Of a stretch of 64,000 bases of DNA, positions 18,916-27,245 are shown piece after piece (the stretch's first letter is position 1; every line of letters begins with the position of its first letter). The notes beneath the pieces were generated by a model that saw nothing but the letters and a program-made list of their open reading frames with translations, ran no database searches and was not told the DNA's origin. A program made the position numbers and the translations under genes. The stretch comes from Gemmatimonadota bacterium (GTDB lineage: Bacteria; Gemmatimonadota; Gemmatimonadetes; Longimicrobiales; Longimicrobiaceae): contig JAIRKD010000002.1 in NCBI GenBank assembly GCA_031260285.1, positions 1-64,000 on the forward strand. Direction: 5' to 3'.

Positions 18916-20982
18916 TCACCTGTGCGGGTGGCCTTTCGCCTGCCAGTCGGCCGGCACATCGGGAGCATGCGGCTTCCCCCGGAGGAGCCGAAGGCCATTT
19001 GCAGCGACCAGCAGTGTGCTTCCCTCATGGGCGACCACCGCCAGCGTCAGCCGGATTCCCACCACCAGTGACAGAATCACCAGGAAGAACATCCACCCCA
19101 CACTGAACCAGACCTTCTGGCGAACCACACGCCGAGCACGCCGCCCGAGGTGGATGACGTAATCGATCTTCTCGACATCGTCACTCATAAGCACCACATC
19201 AGCGGTCTCGATCGCGACGTCGGTCCCGATCGCGCCCATGGCGATGCCCAGGGTGGCGGCGGCCATGGCGGGAGCGTCGTTGACCCCATCTCCTACCATG
19301 GCAACCCCGCGGGAACTCTTCGTCAGCTCCCGGATCACCTGAACCTTCTCGTCGGGGAGAAGGCCGGCGCGTACCTCATCCACCGCCAGACCCGCGGTGA
19401 CCGCCGCAACAGCCTGGGGATGATCGCCTGAAAGAATCGTGATCCAGCGGACGCCTTCATACTTCAGATGGCGGATGCTCGCCACCGCATTCGGCTTCAG
19501 TGTATCTCCCAGAGCCAAAGCGCCGATCACCTGGCCGCCATGACCCACGTAGACAACCGAATACCCCGCGGATGCCTGCTCCGCGATCCACCCGCGCGCA
19601 ATCGGCGGGATCTCCGTTCCCATCCGGTCAGCCATCTTCTCGTTGCCGACCCATGCCGTATGACCGTCCACTGTTGCAGAGACACCTTCCCCCGCAACCG
19701 CCACAAAGTCTGTGGCGCGCGTGCCCGCGATCCCTCTTTCTTTTGCGGCTTCGAGGATCGCGCGGGCCGTATGATGTTCCGAGGTATTCTCCACCGCCGC
19801 GGCAACCGCGATAACTTCGACCTCGTCCTCGGCAGAGGTAGGGGATGGTGCATGTGAGCGGGTTGCGTCTTCCCCCGCAGGAGAGGGGCTTCCCCCGGCT
19901 TCTCCGATCTGCTGCCGGGTGAGGATATTCACCAGCCGCGGCCGACCCCGGGTAAGCGTGCCCGTCTTGTCGAAGGCAACCGTATCAATCGTGCCCGCCA
20001 GATCAAGGTGTGCCCCGCCCTTGAAGAGGATTCCGTTACGGGCCCCGTTGGCGATGCCGGAGAGAATCGCGGAGGGCGTGGAGATCACCAGCGCACACGG
20101 ACTGGCAACCACAAGCAGCGTCATCGCCTGATAGAACGCCTCACCCCAGGGGCGCCCGAAAAACAGCGGTGTGACTACGGCGACAAGGACGGTGACGCCG
20201 AGTACCAGAAGTGTGTACGGGTGCGCAAACCGGTCGACAAAGTGCTGGGCGGGCGCGCGTTTTTCGCGGGCTTCCTCAACAAGCCGGATGATCTTGGCGA
20301 GCATCGTCTCACCCGCATCCCGGGTGACTGTAACGATCAGTGCGCCGCCCTGATTGATGGTGCCGGCGTAGACCTCGTCGCCGACGTCCTTGGTGACGGG
20401 GACTGATTCACCCGTGATCGCCGCCTGATCCACCCCACTGCGCCCGAAGTGTACTTCGCCGTCCGCCGCGATCCGCTCTCCCGGACGGACAAGGATCATC
20501 TGGCCGGGCTTGAGCTCCTCAACGGGTACCCTGCCCAGCTCCTCACCTTCAGCCCCGACAACCATCGCCTCCTGGGGGCGGAGGTCCAGGAGCTTCGAGA
20601 GCGCCTGGCGGGTGCGCCCCATCGCGAAGTGCTCCAGGGTGTTGGAAAGGCTGAAGAGGAAGATGAGGATCGCTCCCTCAAGCGGACTCCCGACAACCGC
20701 CGCGCCAACCGCGGCGGTGCCCATCAGGAAGTCGATCGAGAGTTTGTGTTCATCGCGAAGCGTCTCCCAGCTGTCTCGCGCGATCCGTCCGCCGCCGATC
20801 AGGTAGGCGATCCCGAGAGGCAGCCACCGCCAGGGAGATGGCTCCGCAGGGAGCAGTTCGAGAGCTGCGCCGGCGATAAGCGCGATCAGGACAACCGTCG
20901 TTACCCGCAGGTAGTACCGCGTTTCGGCGCTTTCGGGGTCTTCCTGTTCCCGGGAGAAGAGGAGCTGGAAAAAGCTGTTCAT
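18916..20982 (-). CDS. Heavy-metal translocating P-type ATPase (P1B, SPC-motif type)
   Basis: 'VVASPCALVISTPSAILSG', 'DKTGTLTRGRP', 'AMVGDGVNDAPAMAAATLGIAMG', C-terminal 'AHEGSTLLVAANGLRLLRG'. Confidence 0.93.
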   Translation of the reverse strand: MNSFFQLLFSREQEDPESAETRYYLRVTTVVLIALIAGAALELLPAEPSPWRWLPLGIAYLIGGGRIARDSWETLRDEHKLSIDFLMGTAAVGAAVVGSPLEGAILIFLFSLSNTLEHFAMGRTRQALSKLLDLRPQEAMVVGAEGEELGRVPVEELKPGQMILVRPGERIAADGEVHFGRSGVDQAAITGESVPVTKDVGDEVYAGTINQGGALIVTVTRDAGETMLAKIIRLVEEAREKRAPAQHFVDRFAHPYTLLVLGVTVLVAVVTPLFFGRPWGEAFYQAMTLLVVASPCALVISTPSAILSGIANGARNGILFKGGAHLDLAGTIDTVAFDKTGTLTRGRPRLVNILTRQQIGEAGGSPSPAGEDATRSHAPSPTSAEDEVEVIAVAAAVENTSEHHTARAILEAAKERGIAGTRATDFVAVAGEGVSATVDGHTAWVGNEKMADRMGTEIPPIARGWIAEQASAGYSVVYVGHGGQVIGALALGDTLKPNAVASIRHLKYEGVRWITILSGDHPQAVAAVTAGLAVDEVRAGLLPDEKVQVIRELTKSSRGVAMVGDGVNDAPAMAAATLGIAMGAIGTDVAIETADVVLMSDDVEKIDYVIHLGRRARRVVRQKVWFSVGWMFFLVILSLVVGIRLTLAVVAHEGSTLLVAANGLRLLRGKPHAPDVPADWQAKGHPHR

Positions 20983-21319
20983 GGTCTGGGCGCTGCTCCT
21001 CGTTCCCGAGAGAATGGTGGCAGGATCAGGCTTCGTCTGCCATGATATTTCCGGATCCGGCCCGCGAATAGCGGATCCGTCAAATAATATCGTCCTCCCA
21101 CCGGATAACCAACATAACGCAGGCGGTTGTTCCCCCGACAACCCGGGTCGGGCGACGCAGAGCTGATGACGCTTTCCATTGTGGCGGAGGAAGTTTGAGG
21201 AACAACGGCGGGCCGCTATATTTTCGGGTTGTCAAGTCTGATTTCCGGAAGGTGTAAACCCTTACTCGCGGGGCCTTTTGAACGTATCCAGCCAGGACGT
21301 GGTCCGGTCCCGGGACAGT

Positions 21320-23764
21320 ATGGGGGATTCCGGTCCGGTACAGGGACGGGATTTTGTTCGCGCGATTGTCGCTGACGATCTGAAGACAGATCGGACGGGC
21401 GGGCGTCTGGTGACACGCTTCCCCCCCGAGCCGAACGGGTTCCTGCACATCGGGCACGCGGCTTCGATCTGCCTGAACTTCGGCATCGCGGCGGAGAACG
21501 GCGGGGTCTGCCACCTCCGGTTCGACGACACCAATCCGGAGACGGAAGAGGTCCATTTTGTCGACGCGATCATCAACGATGTCCGCTGGCTGGGGTTCGA
21601 CTGGGGAGACCATCTCTACTTCGCGTCGGACTACTTCCCCCGGATGTATGAGTACGCGGAGCATCTGATCCGCGAGGGGCGGGCGTACGTTGACAGCCTG
21701 AATGAGGAGCAGATCCGTGAGTACCGGGGAACGGTGATGGAACCGGGACGGCCGGGTCCCTACCGTGACCGGACCGTGGAAGAGAACCTCGACCTCTTCC
21801 GGCGGATGCGGAAGGGTGAGTTCCCCGATGGGGCGCATGTACTGCGTGCCCGGCTGGATCTGGCCTCGCCGAATATGCGGCTGCGCGACCCGGTGATCTA
21901 CCGGATCCGTCACGCACACCACTACCGGACAGGTGACAGCTGGCCGATCTATCCGCTGTACGACTTTGCGCACCCGATCGAGGATGCGATTGAATGCATC
22001 ACCCACTCGATCTGTACGCTGGAGTTTGTCGAGAGTCGTCCCTTCTATGACTGGGTGGTTGAGAACATCCCCCGTGATCAGCCGGGGGACGGGTTCAGCA
22101 TCCCTGCCTGGAGTCAGCCGCATCAGTACGAGTTTGCCCGCCGGAATCTGGATTACACGGTGATGAGCAAGCGGAAGCTGCTCCAGCTTGTGCGCGAAAA
22201 GCTTGTGCGCGGCTGGGACGATCCGCGGATGCCGACCATCGCAGGGATCCGGAGGCGCGGGTTTACACCGTCTTCCATCCGCGCGTTTGCGGAGCTCATC
22301 GGGGTGGGGAAGACAGAGAACCGCACGGATATCGGGAAGCTGGAGTTTGCGATCCGCGATGAGCTGAACTATTCCGCGCCACGGGTGCTCGCCGTTCTCC
22401 GGCCGCTGAAGGTGGTACTGACCAACTATCCCGAGGGGGAAGTGGAGGAGTTTGACGCGCCGTACTTCCCCCGTGATATCGGGCGGGAGGGCTCCCGTAT
22501 GGTTCCGTTCTCGCGCGAACTGTATATCGACGGGAGTGACTTCGAGGAGGATCCACCCGCCGGATACCATCGGCTCGCGCCGGGGCGTGAGGTGCGGCTG
22601 CGTTACGGTCCGGTCATCCGCTGTGACGAGGTTGTACGCGACCATGCGGGTGGTATCACCGGGCTGCGCTGCTCGGTTGTTTCGCCGGGAGGTGGTGCGG
22701 CCCCCTCCACTGGAGAGACAGCGGAGGAGAAGTCGGGAGGCAGCCGTCCGGCGCGCGGATCAGTCGGGACGATCCATTGGGTTTCCGCCGCTCACGCGGT
22801 TCCGGCGGAGGTGCGGCTGTATGACCGGCTGTTCAGCGTTCCGGACCCCGATGAGGGGGAGGGTGACTTCAAGGATTCGCTGAACCCTGAATCGTTGGTG
22901 GTTGTGGAGACCGCTCTGGTGGAGCCGAGCGTCGCCCGTGACCCTGTGGAGATGCGTTATCAGTTTGAGCGTCTCGGGTACTTCTGGCGTGACCCGGTGG
23001 ATTCATCCCCTGACCGGCTTGTCTTCAACCGGATCGTGACGCTGCGGGACGCCTGGACAAAACAGGCTGAATCTCCGTCCGCCCCCGCGTCTTCCGCGAC
23101 GGGGACGGGTTCAGCGGGCGGGCAGGGTGGTGCGAGCGCTGGTAAGGCTCCCTCTCGCCCGGATGCCGGGGGGAAGGGTGATTGGCGGGGGGGTGAGGAG
23201 AAGCGCGCGGAGCCCTCGCGGTCTCCGGAGCTGGAGGCGCGTCGGGAGCGTTATGTGAAGGAGCTGGGGGTGGGCGAGGTTGAGGCGGAGGTGATCACCC
23301 GTTCGGATTCGTCCGTATCCTTCTTTGAGGTGGCGCAGGGGTCAGGTGCCGCGCCCCGGCTGGTGGCGAACTGGATGGTGCACGACCTTCAGCGCGAAGC
23401 TGGTGACCGTGACCTCGATGAGCTGCCGTTTACCGGCACGGAATTCGGATCGCTGGTCGCTCTGGTGGACAACGCGACGCTTTCGAGCTCCGCCGCACGT
23501 CAGGTGCTTGCCGCGATGGCTGCAACAGGTGAGACACCGGAGGTGATTGTTGAACGGCTTGGCCTTCGGCAGATCAGTGAGCCGGTTGTTCTGGAGCCGC
23601 TTGTCCGGGTGGTGATCGAGAGGTTTCCCGGCAAGGTTGCGGAGTATCGCGGGGGGCGGGCCGGGCTGCTCGGATTCTTTGTCGGCCGGGTGATGGAGAT
23701 GGAGGGGCGGGCGAATCCCGAAGTGGTGAAGCGGTTGATCCAGGAGGGGCTGGCGGGTGAGTGA
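21320..23764 (+). CDS. glnS: Glutaminyl-tRNA synthetase with C-terminal GatB/YqeY-like tail (possible TTG start at 21278)
   Basis: 'VTRFPPEPNGFLHIGHAASICLNF', 'YTVMSKRKLLQLV'; C-terminus 'TGTEFGSLVALVDNATLSSSAARQVLAAMAATGETPEVIVERLGL...VKRLIQEGLAGE'. Confidence 0.95.
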   Translation: MGDSGPVQGRDFVRAIVADDLKTDRTGGRLVTRFPPEPNGFLHIGHAASICLNFGIAAENGGVCHLRFDDTNPETEEVHFVDAIINDVRWLGFDWGDHLYFASDYFPRMYEYAEHLIREGRAYVDSLNEEQIREYRGTVMEPGRPGPYRDRTVEENLDLFRRMRKGEFPDGAHVLRARLDLASPNMRLRDPVIYRIRHAHHYRTGDSWPIYPLYDFAHPIEDAIECITHSICTLEFVESRPFYDWVVENIPRDQPGDGFSIPAWSQPHQYEFARRNLDYTVMSKRKLLQLVREKLVRGWDDPRMPTIAGIRRRGFTPSSIRAFAELIGVGKTENRTDIGKLEFAIRDELNYSAPRVLAVLRPLKVVLTNYPEGEVEEFDAPYFPRDIGREGSRMVPFSRELYIDGSDFEEDPPAGYHRLAPGREVRLRYGPVIRCDEVVRDHAGGITGLRCSVVSPGGGAAPSTGETAEEKSGGSRPARGSVGTIHWVSAAHAVPAEVRLYDRLFSVPDPDEGEGDFKDSLNPESLVVVETALVEPSVARDPVEMRYQFERLGYFWRDPVDSSPDRLVFNRIVTLRDAWTKQAESPSAPASSATGTGSAGGQGGASAGKAPSRPDAGGKGDWRGGEEKRAEPSRSPELEARRERYVKELGVGEVEAEVITRSDSSVSFFEVAQGSGAAPRLVANWMVHDLQREAGDRDLDELPFTGTEFGSLVALVDNATLSSSAARQVLAAMAATGETPEVIVERLGLRQISEPVVLEPLVRVVIERFPGKVAEYRGGRAGLLGFFVGRVMEMEGRANPEVVKRLIQEGLAGE

Positions 23765-24881
23765 GGTGGTTCGGTACCGGATGAACGGGTTCCCGCCGCC
23801 GGTGATTGATTGGGCGAGACTCGTTCCACTGATCGGCGAGGCGAACAGAGCCCTCGCGCGATACGATGGCCTGGTGGCGAGTATCCCGAACCGGAACATT
23901 CTGCTCTCGCCGTTGACCACCCAGGAAGCGGTGCTCTCCTCCAGAATCGAGGGCACCAATGTTACAATGGGTGAAGTCCTTGAGATCGAAGCCGGGGCGG
24001 GTGGTAATCTCGAACCATCCAAGCATGAGGATGCGGAAGAGATTATTAATTATCGTCGAGCGCTGAACTCTGCGGCCAGTGCGTTGCAGGAGGGCCGTCC
24101 TCTTTCACTACACCTTCTGCGCGAGACGCACTCCCTCCTGATGAGGGGTGTCCGGGGGCACGAGAAAGACCCGGGCGCATTTCGTACCGAGCAGAACTGG
24201 ATCGGGCCAGCCGGGTGCAAGGTTGATCAGGCGAGCTTTGTTCCGATTCCCCAGGAGCACCTTCTCGCTGGTCTGGACCTCTGGTCAACCTATCTCCAGG
24301 GCCAGGAACTTGATCCTCTTGTTCAACTGGCTGTGATTCATGTTGAATTCGAGGCGCTGCATCCATTCAAGGATGGCAACGGGAGGCTCGGCCGTATGCT
24401 TATTCCGTTGTTCCTTTATGAGCGGGGGATTCTGAGCGAGCCTTACTTCTACATGAGTGGCTACCTCGAGGCTCGGCGGGATCAGTATGTGGAGTCGATG
24501 CGGGCTGTCTCCCGGGAGGGAGCATGGACTGATTGGTGTGCTTTCTTTCTTCAGGGAGTGATCGCGCAGGCGTCTGATAATCAGAGAAAAGCGCAGTTGA
24601 TCATGAACCTCCATACTCGTATGCAGCACGAGATTCCCGAGCGTATCCGTTCGCCATATGCCGCACGGGTTGTCGATTTCCTCATCTCCTGGCCGATTTT
24701 TTCACCTGTAGATTTTATTAGAAGGACAGAAATTCCTTATCGCACGGCCCACAGAATTCTTCAGACACTGCGGGATGGTGATACTCCTGTCCTCCGGACT
24801 CTGCGGGAAGGTTCCGGTAGCCGGCCCGCTATCCTGATCTTCCCTGAACTTCTGGACATCGCGGAGGGGATGGCCATTTGA
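23757..24881 (+). CDS. Fic/DOC family protein (predicted AMP-transferase) with N-terminal inhibitory motif
   Basis: Catalytic 'HPFKDGNGRLGRML'; (S/T)xxxE(G/N) motif 'SSRIEGT'; GTG start overlaps the glnS stop by 8 bp. Confidence 0.93.
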   Translation: MSEVVRYRMNGFPPPVIDWARLVPLIGEANRALARYDGLVASIPNRNILLSPLTTQEAVLSSRIEGTNVTMGEVLEIEAGAGGNLEPSKHEDAEEIINYRRALNSAASALQEGRPLSLHLLRETHSLLMRGVRGHEKDPGAFRTEQNWIGPAGCKVDQASFVPIPQEHLLAGLDLWSTYLQGQELDPLVQLAVIHVEFEALHPFKDGNGRLGRMLIPLFLYERGILSEPYFYMSGYLEARRDQYVESMRAVSREGAWTDWCAFFLQGVIAQASDNQRKAQLIMNLHTRMQHEIPERIRSPYAARVVDFLISWPIFSPVDFIRRTEIPYRTAHRILQTLRDGDTPVLRTLREGSGSRPAILIFPELLDIAEGMAI

Positions 24882-25104
24882 CGGCCATCCGTGGCACACA
24901 AATAATTTTGCGTGCCATAAATCCATGATCCGTGGCACACAAATAATTGTGCGTGCCATCCATGGCTCTCAAACCGGCCCTGGCGGGTTCCGGGCCTATT
25001 GGGTAGAGTTGAAACCTGCTTTATCCAAAAAAAGCTTCAAACATTTCCATCGCATCTTCGTTTTTGACGGCCATCCGTGTCGCACAAAATATTTTGTGCG
25101 ACAC
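24877..25104. repeat. Cluster of three palindromic repeat units (24887-24918, 24928-24959, 25077-25104)
   Basis: Units 1 and 2 are 32 bp with one mismatch, 41 bp apart: ATCCGTGGCACACAAATAATT(T/G)TGCGTGCCAT. Unit 3 is a perfect 28-bp palindrome GTGTCGCACAAAATATTTTGTGCGACAC. TTTGACGGCCATCCGTG precedes units 1 and 3. Confidence 0.85.
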
Positions 25105-25164
25105 AAATCGCGTTTCATGGCGCACAAACGTCTTTCCCGGTCGCAGCCATGACCCTCGAAGTCC

Positions 25165-26319
25165 TCAAGATCCCACCGTTCCATCCCCCGCAATCAGCAC
25201 AAACCCCAGCGTTCCCGCCTCCGCTCCATTAATCAGAAGCGTCACCTGGTGCTCCCCCTCATGGAGCCGACGTGTGGTCATCAACCGCATCGGGTGCAAC
25301 CTGGCGATCGTCACCTGCTCATCCGTGCGCGCCTTGACCCGTTTCAGCTTGAACACCTTCCGCGCCCCCCGGCCATCGCCTCCCCCTGTGAACCTCACCG
25401 CGTAGTCGATCAGCAGCGTCTGTTCCCGGTGTGACTGCAGCGTCAACGAAAACCGGAACTCCTCACCCACCCGGACCACCGGAGTGTCGGTACTGAAGTC
25501 CGACAGCTCGATCGCCGGGGCATCATCAAAACCCAGAAGCGCCAGCGCGCCGGCATGCCCCTGCTTCACCAGAGTCCGCAGGGCGTGTTCGGTGATGTAC
25601 CTCATCTCAGCCTCCGTCTGACCTCCCGTTGCCCGCCACCGCTGGAGTACTTCCACCACCAGCTCCGGATCCACCTTGCTGATATCGTTCAGATGGTTGG
25701 CGACTGAACGGGTCACGAAGCGGGTGCTGTCCACAAAAAGGAGATCAAGGAGCTCCAGCGGGGCGTGGTAGTCGATGTGAAGGCCGATTCCCCAGGGCAG
25801 AGACGGCCGCGTCCCTTCACTCGTCAGCCGGCGGACATGGTAGTTCCCGTCACGGGCGCATTCACGAAGAAACTTCAGCGTCTCTTCCGGATACGAATTA
25901 AGGAAATCACGAATCGCGTACTCCGCCGAAAAACGTTTGGTGATCTCGCGGATCGCGGGGAGGGAAAGCTCCAGATGCTCCCGTCCGATCCCGTACTTCG
26001 CGACAAAGGCGGAAAACGATGCCGTGATGAATTCGCCGAAGTCGTTATCCGTGAGTGATGGGTCCAGCTCCGGCGGCAGCGCCCGCAGAAGCACCGCCAG
26101 CGCCTCGGGGAAGGGAAGCGCGAGGTGGTTGTTCAGTTCATCCGCGATATGTGTGATCCGCTCCTTGAGCTTGAGCGTCGGGAACGCCTCCACCACCGAG
26201 ACACGGAACCGTTCTCCGGGGAAATCCGGTTGGGTCTCACGGATCCGGTTCACAAGCTGATCCACCGATCCGGCGTTGAAGAGCTGGTCCGCGAGCGAGA
26301 AACGGGTATCTGCTTTCAT
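25165..26319 (-). CDS. DNA alkylation repair protein, HEAT-repeat AlkC/AlkD-like with C-terminal Ig-like domain
   Basis: HEAT-like helices with 'NGYHVRRLTSEGTRPSLPWG'-type segment (here 'NYHVRRLTSEGTRPSLPWG'), C-terminal beta-rich 'VRVGEEFRFSLTLQSHREQTLLIDYAVRFTGGGDGRGARKVFKLK'. Confidence 0.85.
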   Translation of the reverse strand: MKADTRFSLADQLFNAGSVDQLVNRIRETQPDFPGERFRVSVVEAFPTLKLKERITHIADELNNHLALPFPEALAVLLRALPPELDPSLTDNDFGEFITASFSAFVAKYGIGREHLELSLPAIREITKRFSAEYAIRDFLNSYPEETLKFLRECARDGNYHVRRLTSEGTRPSLPWGIGLHIDYHAPLELLDLLFVDSTRFVTRSVANHLNDISKVDPELVVEVLQRWRATGGQTEAEMRYITEHALRTLVKQGHAGALALLGFDDAPAIELSDFSTDTPVVRVGEEFRFSLTLQSHREQTLLIDYAVRFTGGGDGRGARKVFKLKRVKARTDEQVTIARLHPMRLMTTRRLHEGEHQVTLLINGAEAGTLGFVLIAGDGTVGS

Positions 26320-26402
26320 GATTCTGAAGATAGGCGTGTCTGGTGATGCTTCCGCTCAGGAATTAGTATGCATGCGGGTTGAAACTTCAATGGGGAGAGA
26401 CG

Positions 26403-27122
26403 ATGGACTCATCAGACTGGCGTTTTCGGGGGATGGTTGTGCTCGCGCTGGGAATCGCGCTGGGTGGTGGCCTGGCGGGTATGGGGTTCTCCCGGGGGCG
26501 CGTCGCGGAGCGGTTTGTAACGGTTAAGGGAGTCAGCGAGAGAGAGGTCCAGGCGGATCTTGCTGTCTGGCCGCTTCAGATCACCGCCGCCAGCAACGAC
26601 CTCTCCACGGCTAATGCGCAGCTCGGGCGCACCATCACCGGTGTGCGTGACTTCATGGCGAGGCAGGGGCTGGATACGACGCAGGTCGCACTCACCGGCT
26701 ACTATGTGGAAGACGCGGCCGCAAACGTGTACATGAGCACAGAGCCCCGTAACCGGTTTGTTGTCCGGCAGACGCTGGTCATCCGCTCGGATCGTCCGGA
26801 TCAGACGCTGGCCGCGAGTCAGCGGATCAACGAGCTTGCGTCGCTGGGTGCTGTAGTCTCTTCCGTTGGTGAGGGCCCGACGTTTGTCTTCACCCGTCTG
26901 AACGATCTGAAGCCTGAGATGATTGCGGAAGCCACTGCCCGCGCCCGGGAGGCGGCAGAGCGGTTCGGGCAGGATGCAGACAGCCACCTGGCGGGAATCC
27001 GACGGGCAAACCAGGGTGTGTTCGAGATCCTCGCGAGAGATCAGGCACCGGGAATCTCTGAATCCAGCCAGATCGCCAAAACGGTGCGGATCGTGTCCAC
27101 AATTGAGTATTCGCTGGAATAG
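26403..27122 (+). CDS. SIMPL (DUF541) domain periplasmic protein
   Basis: 'FVTVKGVSEREVQADLAVWPLQITAASNDLSTANAQL...VALTGYYVEDAAANVYM'. Confidence 0.85.
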   Translation: MDSSDWRFRGMVVLALGIALGGGLAGMGFSRGRVAERFVTVKGVSEREVQADLAVWPLQITAASNDLSTANAQLGRTITGVRDFMARQGLDTTQVALTGYYVEDAAANVYMSTEPRNRFVVRQTLVIRSDRPDQTLAASQRINELASLGAVVSSVGEGPTFVFTRLNDLKPEMIAEATARAREAAERFGQDADSHLAGIRRANQGVFEILARDQAPGISESSQIAKTVRIVSTIEYSLE

Positions 27123-27130
27123 ACTCGAAT

Positions 27131-27162
27131 GAAAAAGGGCCGGGTAACTCCCGGCCCTTTTC
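27131..27162. terminator. Rho-independent (likely bidirectional) terminator
   Basis: GAAAAAGGGCCGGG-TAACT-CCCGGCCCTTTTC. Confidence 0.85.
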
Positions 27163-27245
27163 TATCATGTCATCACTGGCAGCAGGTACTGGAAGTAACA
27201 CCCTGTACATACTAGGTATATCTCTTCAGGCATGCCCCTGCCGGA

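Noticed and set aside
21080-22645. 521-aa reverse ORF
   Set aside because: Antisense to glnS; no family motifs.
24996-25193. 65-aa reverse ORF containing FVRHGWPS
   Set aside because: Spans the palindromic repeat cluster; resemblance to the neighbouring frame comes from the repeat itself.
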